The position numbers and the translations under genes are program-made. A stretch of 64,000 nt of DNA, from contig NZ_JBOEFX010000100.1 in NCBI RefSeq assembly GCF_050633125.1, positions 16,103-80,102 of the forward strand, given 5' to 3'. Of this stretch, positions 1 to 9,608 are shown one piece after another; position 1 is the first letter of the stretch; each line of letters begins with the position of its first letter. The notes below the pieces were generated by a model. That model saw only the letters and a list, made by a program, of their open reading frames with translations. It searched no databases and was not told the DNA's origin. This stretch comes from Lewinella sp050633125. Its GTDB lineage: Bacteria > Bacteroidota > Bacteroidia > Chitinophagales > Saprospiraceae.

Positions 1-8
1 CCATGAAG

Positions 9-22
9 GTGATTTTTGTCAC
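9..22. promoter_or_regulatory. Crp/Fnr-type palindrome GTGA-N6-TCAC
   Basis: Perfect inverted repeat GTGATTTTTGTCAC at the left edge of the window. The same core occurs at 31576, 38603 and 60760, all next to respiratory or sulfur genes. It lies about 77 bp before the candidate hemA -7 element, so it could serve hemA or a gene outside the window. Confidence 0.45.
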
Positions 23-98
23 TAAGGTCACGGCAAAGATCATTACATTTCCTCACTTTTTGTTACAAATGCGTGACACGGAATCTGGCTTGCTTTTT

Positions 99-106
99 TA
101 CCTTTG
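99..106 (+). promoter_or_regulatory. hemA promoter, -7 element
   Basis: TACCTTTG matches the Bacteroidota -7 consensus TAnnTTTG exactly. It sits 25 nt before the hemA ATG, giving a short leader of about 20 nt. I see no matching TTTG at the -33 position. Confidence 0.5.
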
Positions 107-131
107 CCCAAGTCGTTGAAGGCCTTACTTT

Positions 132-1361
132 ATGCTGCTACAATACAAAATTCTTACTGTAACTCATCGCCATACGAACCTTAGTCGTATTGGTGATTTT
201 TCATTGCCTGCTGATAACCAGGAGGTAATGGGTAGTTTGTTACAAGGACTCAAACAGCAGTTTCAGTTGGATGAGCTTTTTTATGTAGCTACGTGTAACC
301 GAGTATTGTTTCTGTTTGTCACAGAAAAAAGCCTTGATGAGCATTTTGTTGAGCACTTTTTTCAATCGATAAACCCATCTTTGGAGACTAAGGCGATCAA
401 AGAAAGTGTGCGAGGGTTTGAAGGAATGCCAGCAGTAGAGCATTTTCAGCAAGTAGGCTGTTCTATTGATTCGCTAGTTGTAGGCGAGCGCCAGATATTA
501 GGCCAGCTTAGAGAAGCTTTTGACCAAGCTAAGAAGCGTGGCCATATAGGAGATTATTTGCGGTTATTGTTTCAGCGTATGGTCGCTGCATCTAAAGATG
601 TTTACTCCAATACCCGTATCGGAGAAAAGCCGGTTTCCATTGCTTCGTTAGCTGTGCGCAAGATGCTAAGCTCCCACCTAAGTGCAAACTCAAGAATAGT
701 TGTTATTGGTGCTGGCCAGACAAATACCCTGGTAAGTAAGTTTTTGCTTAAGCATGATTTCAAAAATGTAGTGGTATTTAATCGAAGTCTGGTGAAAGCC
801 GAAAAGCTGGCGAAAAAATTTGCTGGCGAAGCTTTCCCATTGACAGAATTAATCAATTACCGGGAAGGTTTTGATTGCCTAATCGTCTGTACAGGAGCGA
901 AAGAACCTATCCTTAATAACGTCATTTATACCAGTCTACTTAACGGAGAGGACGCCAATGGTAAAGTCATTGTTGATTTGGCTATTCCTCATAATACCGA
1001 CCCGGAAATTTTCAGAACTTATCCCGAGAGCCTTTATATCGAAATAGAAGGCCTACGACAGTTGGCTGATGAGAATCGTTCCTTTCGGGAAAAAGAACTC
1101 GCTACCGCTGAGCAACGATTGCAACACCATATCGAAGCTTTTCCACTCAATCTACAACAGCGGCAACTGGAAATAGCTATGCGTGAAGTTCCTTCTGCTA
1201 TCAAAGCGGTGCGTGTAAAAGCCGTTAATGAAATCTTTCGTAAGGATATCGAACAGATGGACGATAGTTCTCGTGCCCTCCTTGAAGAAGTCTTGAGCTA
1301 CATGGAGAAGAAATGTATAGGTATCCCTATGCGTGTTGCACGCGAAACGCTGATTAACTAA
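132..1361 (+). CDS. hemA: Glutamyl-tRNA reductase
   Basis: First enzyme of the C5 pathway to tetrapyrroles: reduces glutamyl-tRNA(Glu) to glutamate-1-semialdehyde with NADPH in the cytoplasm. The 409 residues match the family length. The catalytic cysteine lies in ATCNRV (Cys55), the conserved GERQILGQ block follows near residues 118-125, and a Rossmann motif VVIGAGQTN marks the NADPH domain. The C-terminal helical dimerisation domain ends in VARETLIN. The ATG start is supported by the TAnnTTTG element 25 nt upstream. No hemC or hemD follows; the next gene is convergent. Haem made from this pathway would be needed by the cytochrome bd oxidase encoded further right. Confidence 0.96.
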   Translation: MLLQYKILTVTHRHTNLSRIGDFSLPADNQEVMGSLLQGLKQQFQLDELFYVATCNRVLFLFVTEKSLDEHFVEHFFQSINPSLETKAIKESVRGFEGMPAVEHFQQVGCSIDSLVVGERQILGQLREAFDQAKKRGHIGDYLRLLFQRMVAASKDVYSNTRIGEKPVSIASLAVRKMLSSHLSANSRIVVIGAGQTNTLVSKFLLKHDFKNVVVFNRSLVKAEKLAKKFAGEAFPLTELINYREGFDCLIVCTGAKEPILNNVIYTSLLNGEDANGKVIVDLAIPHNTDPEIFRTYPESLYIEIEGLRQLADENRSFREKELATAEQRLQHHIEAFPLNLQQRQLEIAMREVPSAIKAVRVKAVNEIFRKDIEQMDDSSRALLEEVLSYMEKKCIGIPMRVARETLIN

Positions 1362-1519
1362 AAATCTTAGAATTAGAGCTGTTAGTATTAGCCACGAAGG
1401 CGCTAAACACAGGGTAGAAAGAACCGCTATGCTTAACACCTCCATGACTAGTGGTTTGTCAAGTTCAAAAGTTTTGGTTGCCCAAAGTACCTTTGATTTG
1501 ATAGACGATTAGGTATTCC
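1362..1519. other. Intergenic gap with decayed repeat text
   Basis: Short spacer between convergent hemA and the receptor gene. It holds CCACGAAGGCGCTAAACACA (1392-1411), resembling the low-complexity 'cacgaaggc' strings that are common between Bacteroidota genes. No gene or clear terminator seen. Confidence 0.3.
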
Positions 1520-4465
1520 TTACTTCAATGTAAAGGCTACCCGTGCAAACAAGAAGCGGCCACCAAAGCTAAATTGGGGCGAGCGACGAGAGTACACAAA
1601 GCGTCCATCCGACTGGAAACTAGGATCAGCCTCGTCTGGATAAACATCCAACAAGTTGTTAGCACCAACAGTAAAGTTGAGGTTGTTCGCAACTTCATAA
1701 CCTAATGATAAATCAGTAATGACTTTGCCTGCATTGTAAGGATCAATACTTTTGTCCGTCTGATTTAGATCAGCATCAAAGATATTAGCATTGGTCGCCT
1801 CGGTAGTTTCTCCGAAGTACGTATTACGCAGGTAAACAGTCAATTTGTTCAGCGTTAAAGTATTACCTAAGCTAACTTTTACGCGAGGGACAGCTTGCTC
1901 CAGATAAATACGGCTGGTTTGATCAAAGTAAGTGTCTACCAATCCTTTTTCTCTTAGTAAGTCTGATGCATTGATGCCATCTTCCTGATCCCAAGTGGTC
2001 TTCGAGATAGTAGCAGCAAGATCACTTCGCAATGTTTTTCCTCCAGTACCAAGGCTAGCAGAATGTGCAATGACAATATCAATACCCTGTGAAGTGGTGT
2101 TGATTGCATTGGCAAAGAAAGCAGCCTGTGTAGCACCAGCTTGGTTGAAGATAGACTGAAGTTCAGCATCACCACCAGGGCCAAACTGCCCTGTCAGGAT
2201 CACACGATCATCAATACCTACCTGGTAAGCATCAATAGTAAAACGAAGGCTGGCTACAGGAACCTTGGCGGTGAAACCAAGACTTACACTTTGTGAAGTC
2301 TCTTCCTTCAATTCAGGAATGCCCAGCAACTTGGCTGCACGGGAGGTGTTGGCAAAAATACCTACTTCCTGCGGAACAGAAACACCATCCACCAAGTTGA
2401 AGATAGTAGAAGTACGACTAAAGTGAATCTGGTGTAAAGAAGGTGCACGGAAGCCAGAGCTGGTACCCGCACGGATGGCAAAGTTGTCGCTAACCTTGTA
2501 GCGTCCTGTTAATTTGTAATTGAACGTAGAACCAAAGTCAGAGTAGTTCTCAAAACGTACTGCACCACCAAGAAGGAATGCTTCACTCAGGTCAAATTCT
2601 GTATCCAGGTACAGCGCCGCACTAGAACGATTGGCATCCACAGCATTGGTAGGAAGGAATCCTGCAAAACACTGGGCACCAGAAGGACGGTTACGACCAA
2701 AATAATCCAGCACCAATAGCTCGTCTGGTGTAGCTGGAGTTACCAGGTTGCCATTTTGATCGTAGTTGCCGTAAGATTGTTCAGAACCAGCAGTTACATT
2801 ATAGTTTTCGAGGCGATATTCTCCTCCAAAAGCAACATTAATGCCTTTACCCGCTGCACCATCAAAATACTGAGAAAGATCAAAATTAGAGGTAGATTGG
2901 GAAAAGCTATGACCACCAGCATCGAATTCAGTTGGAGAACTACTCCCTAACGTAGCATTGTGAGTATCGGTTATGTTGTAAAGAAATTCATTGTAGCCAT
3001 ACACGGTGCTAAAGTCAGCATTCCAATCACCAACCATTCCCCGCAAACCTACACCAAAACTACGATCAATGATATTAGAATTAATCTTGGGCACAGTACC
3101 ATCAGCGTAGATGGAGGTAGTAGTACGATTTTGAGAAGGAAGACGATAGAAGCAGCCAGAACAACCCCGGCGGTAGCCTACGCCTGCAAAGCTGTAGAGC
3201 TCGGCATTGTCGCCAACAGGAAGCTCCATGTTCGCAAAGAAATTACCACCACGTACTTCCGACTGACCGACCAGCATATTGTAGTCACTACGTTCTTGAT
3301 TTCTTGCACCTAACTCTTGAGTGGTTGCATCAAAATCGAGGACACCTGCTAAACCACTGATGTCGGTGAGATCATTTAGTGCCTGCAGGGTTCCACCGTC
3401 AAGGTAACTTACGTCTTGTGCGTAGGTCTGGATTTGCTCTAGCGTTAGGTTGCTTATGTCAGCGCCATCGGCAGCGGCTACTCGCTCAATGCCATTGTAG
3501 GCATTAAAGATTTGGCCAGAGAATTCCTGCATTCTGCTCGTCTTTCCCCGATAGTTGAATTCACCACTGAAGTTGATAAAACCACCCTCAGTGCCTAAAG
3601 GTAAACCGTAGTTCATCCCCAAGTTAACTACTTCACCATCCGCACTTTTGGTTTCGCCACCAAAAGGTCCGATACCATCAGAAAAATTAGCACCAGTAGT
3701 AAGGCTAAGTGCCAATTGGTTGACATCCTCACGTAGTTTTACATTGATAACACCCGCAATAGCATCTGTTCCATACTGTGCTGCCGCACCATCACGAAGA
3801 ATTTCAATCTTCTCAATGGCTGAAGCGGGAATAGCGTTCAAGTCAGTACCTACATTACCACGACCAAAAGTACCATTCACGTTCACAAGGGAAGTTGTGT
3901 GACGTCTTTTGCCATTAACCAATACCAAAACCTGGTCTGGCCCCAGGCCACGTAGAGAGGCTGGGTCAATGTGGTCAGTACCATCCGAAATGGTCTGTGT
4001 GTTAGAAGAAAAAGAAGGCGCCGTCTGACTCAATAGTTGATTGATGCTCACCTGTGGTGCTTTCGAAGCCAACTCGCTTACATTAATCACATCAACAGGC
4101 ACCGCAGATTCAAGGTTGGTACGGTTAGATGCCCGGGTGCCAGTAACGACCACTTCGTCGATCAGTACACCACCTGCAAGGTTGAAATCAGCCGTAGCTG
4201 TTCCTCCTGCTGCAACAGTCACCTGCTTGGTTTGGGTAGAATAACCTACGTAGCTTGCTACAACCTTATAAGTTCCAGGGTCTACGGTAATGCTGTATTT
4301 GCCATCAAAGTCAGTTACTGCACCTTTTAAAGTGCCATCAAGTCCGACCGAAACACCATATAAAGGCTCGTCTCCATCAACGATAGTGCCGCTGATGGTG
4401 CCTTGTTGGGCAAAACTTATGACAGAAAAAGCCATAAGTGAGAGAAGTAGATAAAACGGTTTCAT
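1520..4465 (-). CDS. TonB-dependent outer-membrane receptor (no STN domain)
   Basis: Outer-membrane active transporter of 981 residues, powered by TonB-ExbBD. A signal peptide (about residues 1-19) precedes a carboxypeptidase-regulatory-like beta-sandwich (about 22-105, GTISGTIVDGDEPL). A plug domain follows (about 115-245, with SDGTDHIDPASLRGLG and DAIAGVINV), then a 22-strand-type barrel ending in aromatic/hydrophobic residues. It is clearly paralogous to the next receptor upstream: the plug segments align almost residue for residue. Unlike that one it has no STN signalling domain, so it is probably a passive member of the same iron or siderophore response. The substrate cannot be read from the sequence. 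There is no SusD partner, which argues against glycan uptake. Confidence 0.9.
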   Translation of the reverse strand: MKPFYLLLSLMAFSVISFAQQGTISGTIVDGDEPLYGVSVGLDGTLKGAVTDFDGKYSITVDPGTYKVVASYVGYSTQTKQVTVAAGGTATADFNLAGGVLIDEVVVTGTRASNRTNLESAVPVDVINVSELASKAPQVSINQLLSQTAPSFSSNTQTISDGTDHIDPASLRGLGPDQVLVLVNGKRRHTTSLVNVNGTFGRGNVGTDLNAIPASAIEKIEILRDGAAAQYGTDAIAGVINVKLREDVNQLALSLTTGANFSDGIGPFGGETKSADGEVVNLGMNYGLPLGTEGGFINFSGEFNYRGKTSRMQEFSGQIFNAYNGIERVAAADGADISNLTLEQIQTYAQDVSYLDGGTLQALNDLTDISGLAGVLDFDATTQELGARNQERSDYNMLVGQSEVRGGNFFANMELPVGDNAELYSFAGVGYRRGCSGCFYRLPSQNRTTTSIYADGTVPKINSNIIDRSFGVGLRGMVGDWNADFSTVYGYNEFLYNITDTHNATLGSSSPTEFDAGGHSFSQSTSNFDLSQYFDGAAGKGINVAFGGEYRLENYNVTAGSEQSYGNYDQNGNLVTPATPDELLVLDYFGRNRPSGAQCFAGFLPTNAVDANRSSAALYLDTEFDLSEAFLLGGAVRFENYSDFGSTFNYKLTGRYKVSDNFAIRAGTSSGFRAPSLHQIHFSRTSTIFNLVDGVSVPQEVGIFANTSRAAKLLGIPELKEETSQSVSLGFTAKVPVASLRFTIDAYQVGIDDRVILTGQFGPGGDAELQSIFNQAGATQAAFFANAINTTSQGIDIVIAHSASLGTGGKTLRSDLAATISKTTWDQEDGINASDLLREKGLVDTYFDQTSRIYLEQAVPRVKVSLGNTLTLNKLTVYLRNTYFGETTEATNANIFDADLNQTDKSIDPYNAGKVITDLSLGYEVANNLNFTVGANNLLDVYPDEADPSFQSDGRFVYSRRSPQFSFGGRFLFARVAFTLK

Positions 4466-4512
4466 AACTAATTGATTTAGTGAATAATAAGTTTGTACTA
4501 ATTATAGTAACG

Positions 4513-7458
4513 TCACCAGCTAAGCTGGCAACTCAAAAGACAGTGTGTACCCCAGACGCCAAATTGCTGAACGTAGCGGCTGTATTGAAAGACGCCATTG
4601 TTCGTGTTTGCACTGTGTTGATGCCGATCTGGGTAAATGTTGAAAATGTTCCGGGCGTGAAGCCCGCAGTTAATGTTTTGCCGAGCTTGCCAGCTTAGCG
4701 ATAGGTCAGTGATCCATTTGGCACGAAAAGTCTGATCACGACTAGCTGGTTGTTGAGAATCGTAATTGACGACCCAGTTGTCTGGCGACCCGTCGTTAGG
4801 ATGGTGGTAGGTGACCGCACCGAAGCGGGTGTTTTGTATACTGAACTGCCAGTTTTTAACGGTCCAATTGGCCTGCGTAATGATCTTGCTATCGGGTTGG
4901 GCGTGCTCTAGACGGGCGCGATCTTCTCGATTAAAAAGGACTGTTTCCAGGCCCGCTAATCCTTCTGGGAGTGTTATTTTAGTCAGGCGGGTTCGGTTTA
5001 AGCTTGCAGCAAGACGTACTTTTAGAATACCAGTTTCCCAATGCCAGCTGCGAACCAGGCCCAGATCCAAACCATAAGTCGTTGTAGCAATAGCATTAGA
5101 GAAAAATTGTACCCGATCAAGTCCATTGGCATCGAGCATAGCTGCTAACATTGGGTGGTTTTGCCCAGTGAGCTGACTGCCCAGTACAATTCGATTTTGA
5201 ATATCTACCCGATACCCAGTGAGGCTTACTGTTCCTCGATCTTGAATAGGCCAGGAGACTTGTAAGGAGGAATTGTAAGAACGCTCTGCCCGTAACTGGC
5301 CAACACCGAGTGCACGCGTCAAAGGGTGTTCACTGTTGAGTTGAGCGATCTCTGCACCTACTAGTTTGTCTTCCTGTGGTACAAATTGTAAACTTTGACT
5401 ACTGAAGTAAGCTTGTGCCAATGAAGGAGGGCGTAGGCCCGTGTTTAGTGCTGCACGAATTTTAGGACCATTATTCAGACGATAAGTGAGGGCTGCTTTT
5501 CCCGTTAGGAAACTGCCATTGTCAATCCAGGATTCACCGCGCAACGCCAATGCATAATGCCAGCGTGGATTTATATATTGGTGAAAAAGAAGATAGGCCG
5601 ACCAAGAGCTACGCCAGACACGGGCTGTGTTTTCGGGGCGATAACCAGGAAAAACCTGGATGCCTCCTTCTTGTGGATCTTCTGTGTCGGTATTGTAGTT
5701 TTTCCAACTCCACTCTTCACCGGCGGCTTGGTGGAAGAATTCGTTACGCCATTGAATGCCTACTTGCCAAGCAGATTGCTTGTCTGCACTAGTTCGGCTG
5801 GCATCACATTTGGTAATCAGCTGGCTATACAGCAGGCTTCCGGCCCTGGCGCTAGTAGGCGACTTGAGCCCGAGAGAAGCATTGTTGGAGTTCTTAATTA
5901 GGAAGTTGACTTGATTGAGGCCAACGTTTTGATTTATGTCCACCTGCCATACACCCAAATGTCGTCGCCAACCGCTGAGCCAGGAAGCATCCATGATGCG
6001 TGGATGGATTTCTGGTGAAAACCCCCAAGGATACAGGCCAGATTGTTTGTGCTGCTGGTAGGGGAAACGATAGAATCCCCGAGCAGTTCCTGTACGGAAA
6101 TTGGCGCCGCCAAATTGATAAAACTGCCCATGGTTGCCAATTTCTCGTTCATGGCGAACGAAAAAGCCATAGTTGCGAATGGCTGCGCTGCCTACTTCCA
6201 TAACGCGTTGCCCTGAAAATCCGGTCTGAGAAAAAAACGCTGCTACCGAATCCGGATGTTGATCACGGCTGTCACCAAAAATACTGCCGTTGTAGTTACC
6301 GGAACGATTGACAGAACTCCGTGCATCGACGCGCCAACTCAGATGGATGAAGTCCCGTGGTGTTTGCCGAATTTGCCAATGACCATTGATCCCTGTCTGG
6401 AAACCATCACCAGCAGTGGTAATGCCACTCATAAAATGTACAGATGAGGGAGCAATGCTGTCTTTAAGGACAACATTGATAACTCCTGCAATGGCATCAG
6501 ATCCATACTGAGCGGTGGCGCCATCAGGTAATATCTCTACGCGTTCAATGGCCGATAAAGGAATGGTGTTTAGGTCTGTAGCTACGCTGCCCCGACCGAT
6601 GGTGTTGTTGACGTTGACGAGGGCGGAACTGTGCCGTCGTTGCCCATTAATCAATACGACCAATTGGTCAGAACCCAGACCTCGGAGGGTTGCTGGATCA
6701 ATATGATCTGTACCATCACTGAGGGTTTGGTAGGTTGAATGAAAGGAAGGGGCCGCGTATTGCAGTAATTGCCCCAAGTCAGTAAGCAGGAGATTGCCCA
6801 TTTCTTCTGGTCCCAATTGTTCCGCATCTGTATTGGGAGACAGGTAGGCCAATGAGTGAGGTGCTCCTCCGAGTACTACCACCTCGGTAAGGTCAACACT
6901 ACTCTTTAACTTGATATTAAGCTGTTGTTTTTGCCCAAAAGGCAGCCAAATTAAGGTGTCTACTGTTTGATATCCTATATAGCTGACTTGTAATTGGGCC
7001 TGTCCAGCAGGAATCCAAAATTCAAAAAGACCAGTTGGGTCGGTAGAGGCTCCGCGTTGACTGCCAGGGTGAAAAACAGAGGCTCCTGTCAGTGGTTCCC
7101 CGTGGTCATTGTATACGTATCCGCGAATTTGACCATAAGGATGACGAGCTTGGATAGCCCAGAATCCATCGTCTATTTCTGTAAATGTAAGGGAGGTTTC
7201 CTCACTCAATTGATCGAGAACATCTTCCAGGTGCTTGAAGGATGTTAGCCAATTAGGATCGAAATACTGGCCACGAACAAGCTGTGTTTCGTAAAGGAAA
7301 GCACATTGGTATTTTTCTTCCAAGAGCTCAAGCCCATCGGTTAGTAGCAGTGGTGTCCGGCTACCATACTGAGCACGAAGAAGGTCGGCATTGCCTAGCC
7401 CTGATAGCAGTAAGCAAATTAATATCCATCGCAGCCTTGTACCTTTTCGAGCTACCAT
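4513..7458 (-). CDS. FecA-like TonB-dependent receptor with STN signalling domain
   Basis: TonB-dependent transducer-receptor of about 981 residues. After a signal peptide comes an STN (secretin/TonB short N-terminal) domain, about residues 35-105, the part that talks to FecR in the periplasm. Then come a carboxypeptidase-like domain (about 108-195), a plug (about 205-340, with SDGTDHIDPATLRGLG) and the barrel. The ORF can be extended to a TTG at 7467, but the ATG at 7458 gives a normal signal peptide. FecR and an ECF sigma gene lie directly upstream in transcription order, the classic FecIRA arrangement for iron-chelate uptake. It is followed 47 nt later by a paralogous receptor without STN. 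Ligand unknown. Confidence 0.9.
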   Translation of the reverse strand: MVARKGTRLRWILICLLLSGLGNADLLRAQYGSRTPLLLTDGLELLEEKYQCAFLYETQLVRGQYFDPNWLTSFKHLEDVLDQLSEETSLTFTEIDDGFWAIQARHPYGQIRGYVYNDHGEPLTGASVFHPGSQRGASTDPTGLFEFWIPAGQAQLQVSYIGYQTVDTLIWLPFGQKQQLNIKLKSSVDLTEVVVLGGAPHSLAYLSPNTDAEQLGPEEMGNLLLTDLGQLLQYAAPSFHSTYQTLSDGTDHIDPATLRGLGSDQLVVLINGQRRHSSALVNVNNTIGRGSVATDLNTIPLSAIERVEILPDGATAQYGSDAIAGVINVVLKDSIAPSSVHFMSGITTAGDGFQTGINGHWQIRQTPRDFIHLSWRVDARSSVNRSGNYNGSIFGDSRDQHPDSVAAFFSQTGFSGQRVMEVGSAAIRNYGFFVRHEREIGNHGQFYQFGGANFRTGTARGFYRFPYQQHKQSGLYPWGFSPEIHPRIMDASWLSGWRRHLGVWQVDINQNVGLNQVNFLIKNSNNASLGLKSPTSARAGSLLYSQLITKCDASRTSADKQSAWQVGIQWRNEFFHQAAGEEWSWKNYNTDTEDPQEGGIQVFPGYRPENTARVWRSSWSAYLLFHQYINPRWHYALALRGESWIDNGSFLTGKAALTYRLNNGPKIRAALNTGLRPPSLAQAYFSSQSLQFVPQEDKLVGAEIAQLNSEHPLTRALGVGQLRAERSYNSSLQVSWPIQDRGTVSLTGYRVDIQNRIVLGSQLTGQNHPMLAAMLDANGLDRVQFFSNAIATTTYGLDLGLVRSWHWETGILKVRLAASLNRTRLTKITLPEGLAGLETVLFNREDRARLEHAQPDSKIITQANWTVKNWQFSIQNTRFGAVTYHHPNDGSPDNWVVNYDSQQPASRDQTFRAKWITDLSLSWQARQNINCGLHARNIFNIYPDRHQHSANTNNGVFQYSRYVQQFGVWGTHCLLSCQLSW

Positions 7459-7591
7459 TGCTGGCAATTATTTAGAATATTGGTTTTAGGCATAAAATGC
7501 TTCCTTTATGGCATTACACCACAAGCCCAAAACAGTGATTAATCTGTTGTGCAATTGTTGCTTTCGTTGCTTTTAAGGCTGTGGGCTCGAA

Positions 7592-7622
7592 GGAGAGAAA
7601 CGCTTTTTAGCTTGTTCTCTCC
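7592..7622. other. Inverted repeat between fecR-like and fecA-like genes
   Basis: GGAGAGAA / TTCTCTCC, an 8-bp perfect stem with a 15-nt loop, inside the 198-nt gap between the FecR-like gene and the STN receptor. No long U-tract follows. It could be a processing or attenuation hairpin separating regulator from receptor expression. Confidence 0.3.
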
Positions 7623-7656
7623 TGTGGCGATAGCCTACCCTAAGCCTGTATGCGAT

Positions 7657-8631
7657 CTATTGAGGTTGTTTAGCGGAGAATATAATCCGTTCTCCGTCTA
7701 TTTGAGCACTTATGCCCAATGACACGGAAATAGCATTGATCAGCATTTTTAGATTTTTTGCTGGTGCTGTTCCGCTTAAACTATGTTGTTGCAATTCGCC
7801 ATTTGCTATAATGACATCTTTGCCGTAGTGTTCTTCAATCCGCAAGGCAATTTCCGACAGAAGCATTTGATCAAAATGCCAGCGGTCATTACGCCAGTCG
7901 GTGAAAATTGCTGTTGTAACTTCTCGAATCTGTGAGGGCTCATTGGCCTGCCAATAGTATTGCTGCGCTGGGCGTAGTACCTGGGATGATTGACCTTGAT
8001 CCACGATAGAGACACTTCCTTCAACGAGGGTAACCTGGCGCCTATTCGAGCGATTTACAACATTGAACTCCGTTCCCATTACTTTTATGCCGAGTGTATT
8101 TGCTTTTACGACGAAGGGCATACCTGCATGGCTCTTGGCGGGGCTTACGGCGAAATAGGCCTCTCCTTCGAGGTGAACTTCTCGGATGCCTTGGGCAGCC
8201 CATTCATCTTCCCACCAAAGGTGTGAATTAGCACGAAGATTTACCGTAGTACCGTCTGGCAAGGTCAGTTGTTGCTGTTCTGCAAAATCAGTACGAAAAT
8301 CGGAGCTGTTTGGCCACATAAACCAGACGGCTAAGCCTATCAGTAAAATAGCAGCAGCTTTTTGCCAATGTCGGTACAGTAAATATGTTCGCTTTGGTTT
8401 TTCCTGAGTAAGTTGGTGCTGGAGTTTCTGCCATGCTGCGTCAGCAGTTGCTGCGGGTTTCACATCTTGGAAATCTAGCTCTTGGAGCATCAGTTGTGCT
8501 TGACGCGCAATCTCTTGATGTTCGTCAGCTTCGTCCAGCCACGCTGCCCAGTAGGCCTGATGCAGCTTGCCTTCCGACATGCTCCACGCTACAAAGCGAT
8601 CATCTACCAATAAGTCTTCCGGTTTTAGCAT
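7657..8631 (-). CDS. FecR-family anti-sigma factor
   Basis: Inner-membrane regulator of 324 residues that holds the ECF sigma factor and receives a signal from the STN domain of the receptor. The cytoplasmic N-terminal part (1-90) contains the usual WxxW-like aromatic pattern (AYWAAWLDEA). One transmembrane helix lies at about 91-106 (AAAILLIGLAVWFMW). The periplasmic FecR domain (about 110-215) starts with the typical LPDGTTVNLRANSHL stretch. The C-terminal DUF4974 domain (about 250-320) is the Bacteroidota form. It lies downstream of the sigma gene and upstream of the receptor on the same strand. Confidence 0.93.
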   Translation of the reverse strand: MLKPEDLLVDDRFVAWSMSEGKLHQAYWAAWLDEADEHQEIARQAQLMLQELDFQDVKPAATADAAWQKLQHQLTQEKPKRTYLLYRHWQKAAAILLIGLAVWFMWPNSSDFRTDFAEQQQLTLPDGTTVNLRANSHLWWEDEWAAQGIREVHLEGEAYFAVSPAKSHAGMPFVVKANTLGIKVMGTEFNVVNRSNRRQVTLVEGSVSIVDQGQSSQVLRPAQQYYWQANEPSQIREVTTAIFTDWRNDRWHFDQMLLSEIALRIEEHYGKDVIIANGELQQHSLSGTAPAKNLKMLINAISVSLGISAQIDGERIIFSAKQPQ

Positions 8632-8754
8632 AATATTTGTTCCCTTTTGGGGGAAAGTATTTCTTGCTGAGGAGTCATAGTGCTATAAACTTCCATCGCG
8701 CCTACTATACCCTAATGACGGATAGCTTTCTATTTTGTACTCAGCTGGGGATAA

Positions 8755-9291
8755 TTATTTTTTCGGCAAGAGTTGGATTCGTAACTTTTTTAGAGCGCGA
8801 TGTGCCGAATTGCGAACCGATTGGTACTTCATTCCCATGATTTCGGCTATTTCAGTATAGGCCACTTTATTATAAAAACGTAGATAGATAATTTCTTTCT
8901 GAACAGGGCTTAGCTGTTGTATTGCTGCTTGTAATTTTTCCTCTGCTTGTGTTTTTCTTTCTTGTTCCCGCTCATCCAGAGAGCGTGATTGGACGATTTG
9001 GAGGGTTAGCAAATTTTGGCGCTGGGCTTTAGCCTGCCTTAAATGATCGATAATGCCAAAGCGTAAAATTTGAAAAAGGTAGGGCTTTACCTTAACGGCA
9101 AGCGGCAATGTTGCTCGTTTTTCCCATAGTTTAAGGAAGCATTTTTGGAGTTGGTCCTGAACAGTAGCGTGATCGCTAAGCATGGTAAAAGCGTACTGGT
9201 ACAAATCACGATAATGGTGTTTGAAAAGATAGGCCAGTGCTTTTTGGTCTCCGGTACGCAATAGTTGCCATTGTCGATCCGTCTCGCTCAA
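8755..9291 (-). CDS. ECF RNA polymerase sigma factor (FecI-like)
   Basis: Sigma-70 family extracytoplasmic-function factor, 178 residues. Region 2 (about 20-90) includes YLFKHHYRDLYQYA and KCFLKLWEKR; region 4 (about 120-172) has LSPVQKEIIYLRF and a helix-turn-helix ending RNSAHRALKKLR. The start is TTG: a stop lies two codons upstream and the next ATG is at residue 37, inside region 2. It is the first gene of the sigma-FecR-receptor series and probably activates transcription of the receptor genes. A weak TTG start may keep its level low. Confidence 0.92.
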   Translation of the reverse strand: MSETDRQWQLLRTGDQKALAYLFKHHYRDLYQYAFTMLSDHATVQDQLQKCFLKLWEKRATLPLAVKVKPYLFQILRFGIIDHLRQAKAQRQNLLTLQIVQSRSLDEREQERKTQAEEKLQAAIQQLSPVQKEIIYLRFYNKVAYTEIAEIMGMKYQSVRNSAHRALKKLRIQLLPKK

Positions 9292-9608
9292 GTTTCAAGT
9301 TGAATTATAAAGTATTAAAACCAAAACAAGTTGAAAAATAAGCATTTTTTTACTGACCCAATGAGCTCAAAACAAAAACAGCCATAGTAGAATATACCAT
9401 GGCTGCTAATAAAAATCCAACTTCAAAAGGGGATTTCGCGAATCTTTATGTTAGAACTCTCATCAAGAGAGCAAACAATATGTCTTTTAAGCTACTGTAG
9501 CATTAGATCAATTTATTCTGTAGTAGCAGAATTTGGGGGGAGCTAACTTCGCTGTTCGGTAGCAAAACTAGGCAAAATGTGCATTATTTGCAAGGAAGCG
9601 GTAGTTTT
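9292..9608. other. Intergenic region, no gene seen
   Basis: 317 bp between the sigma gene and the DUF3109 gene, both on the minus strand. It contains one terminator-like hairpin (9379-9405) and an imperfect repeat around GCTACTGTAG (9492) and CTGTAGTAGC (9519). The 200 bp between the DUF3109 stop and the hairpin have no ORF and could be a long 3' UTR or a small RNA; neither can be shown here. Confidence 0.3.
9369..9405 (-). terminator. Probable intrinsic terminator (minus strand)
   Basis: CAGCCAT / ATGGCTG stem (7 bp, 13-nt loop). On the minus strand it is followed by the T-rich run TTTTTGTTTTG. Fits termination of a transcript coming from the DUF3109 gene. Confidence 0.55.
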
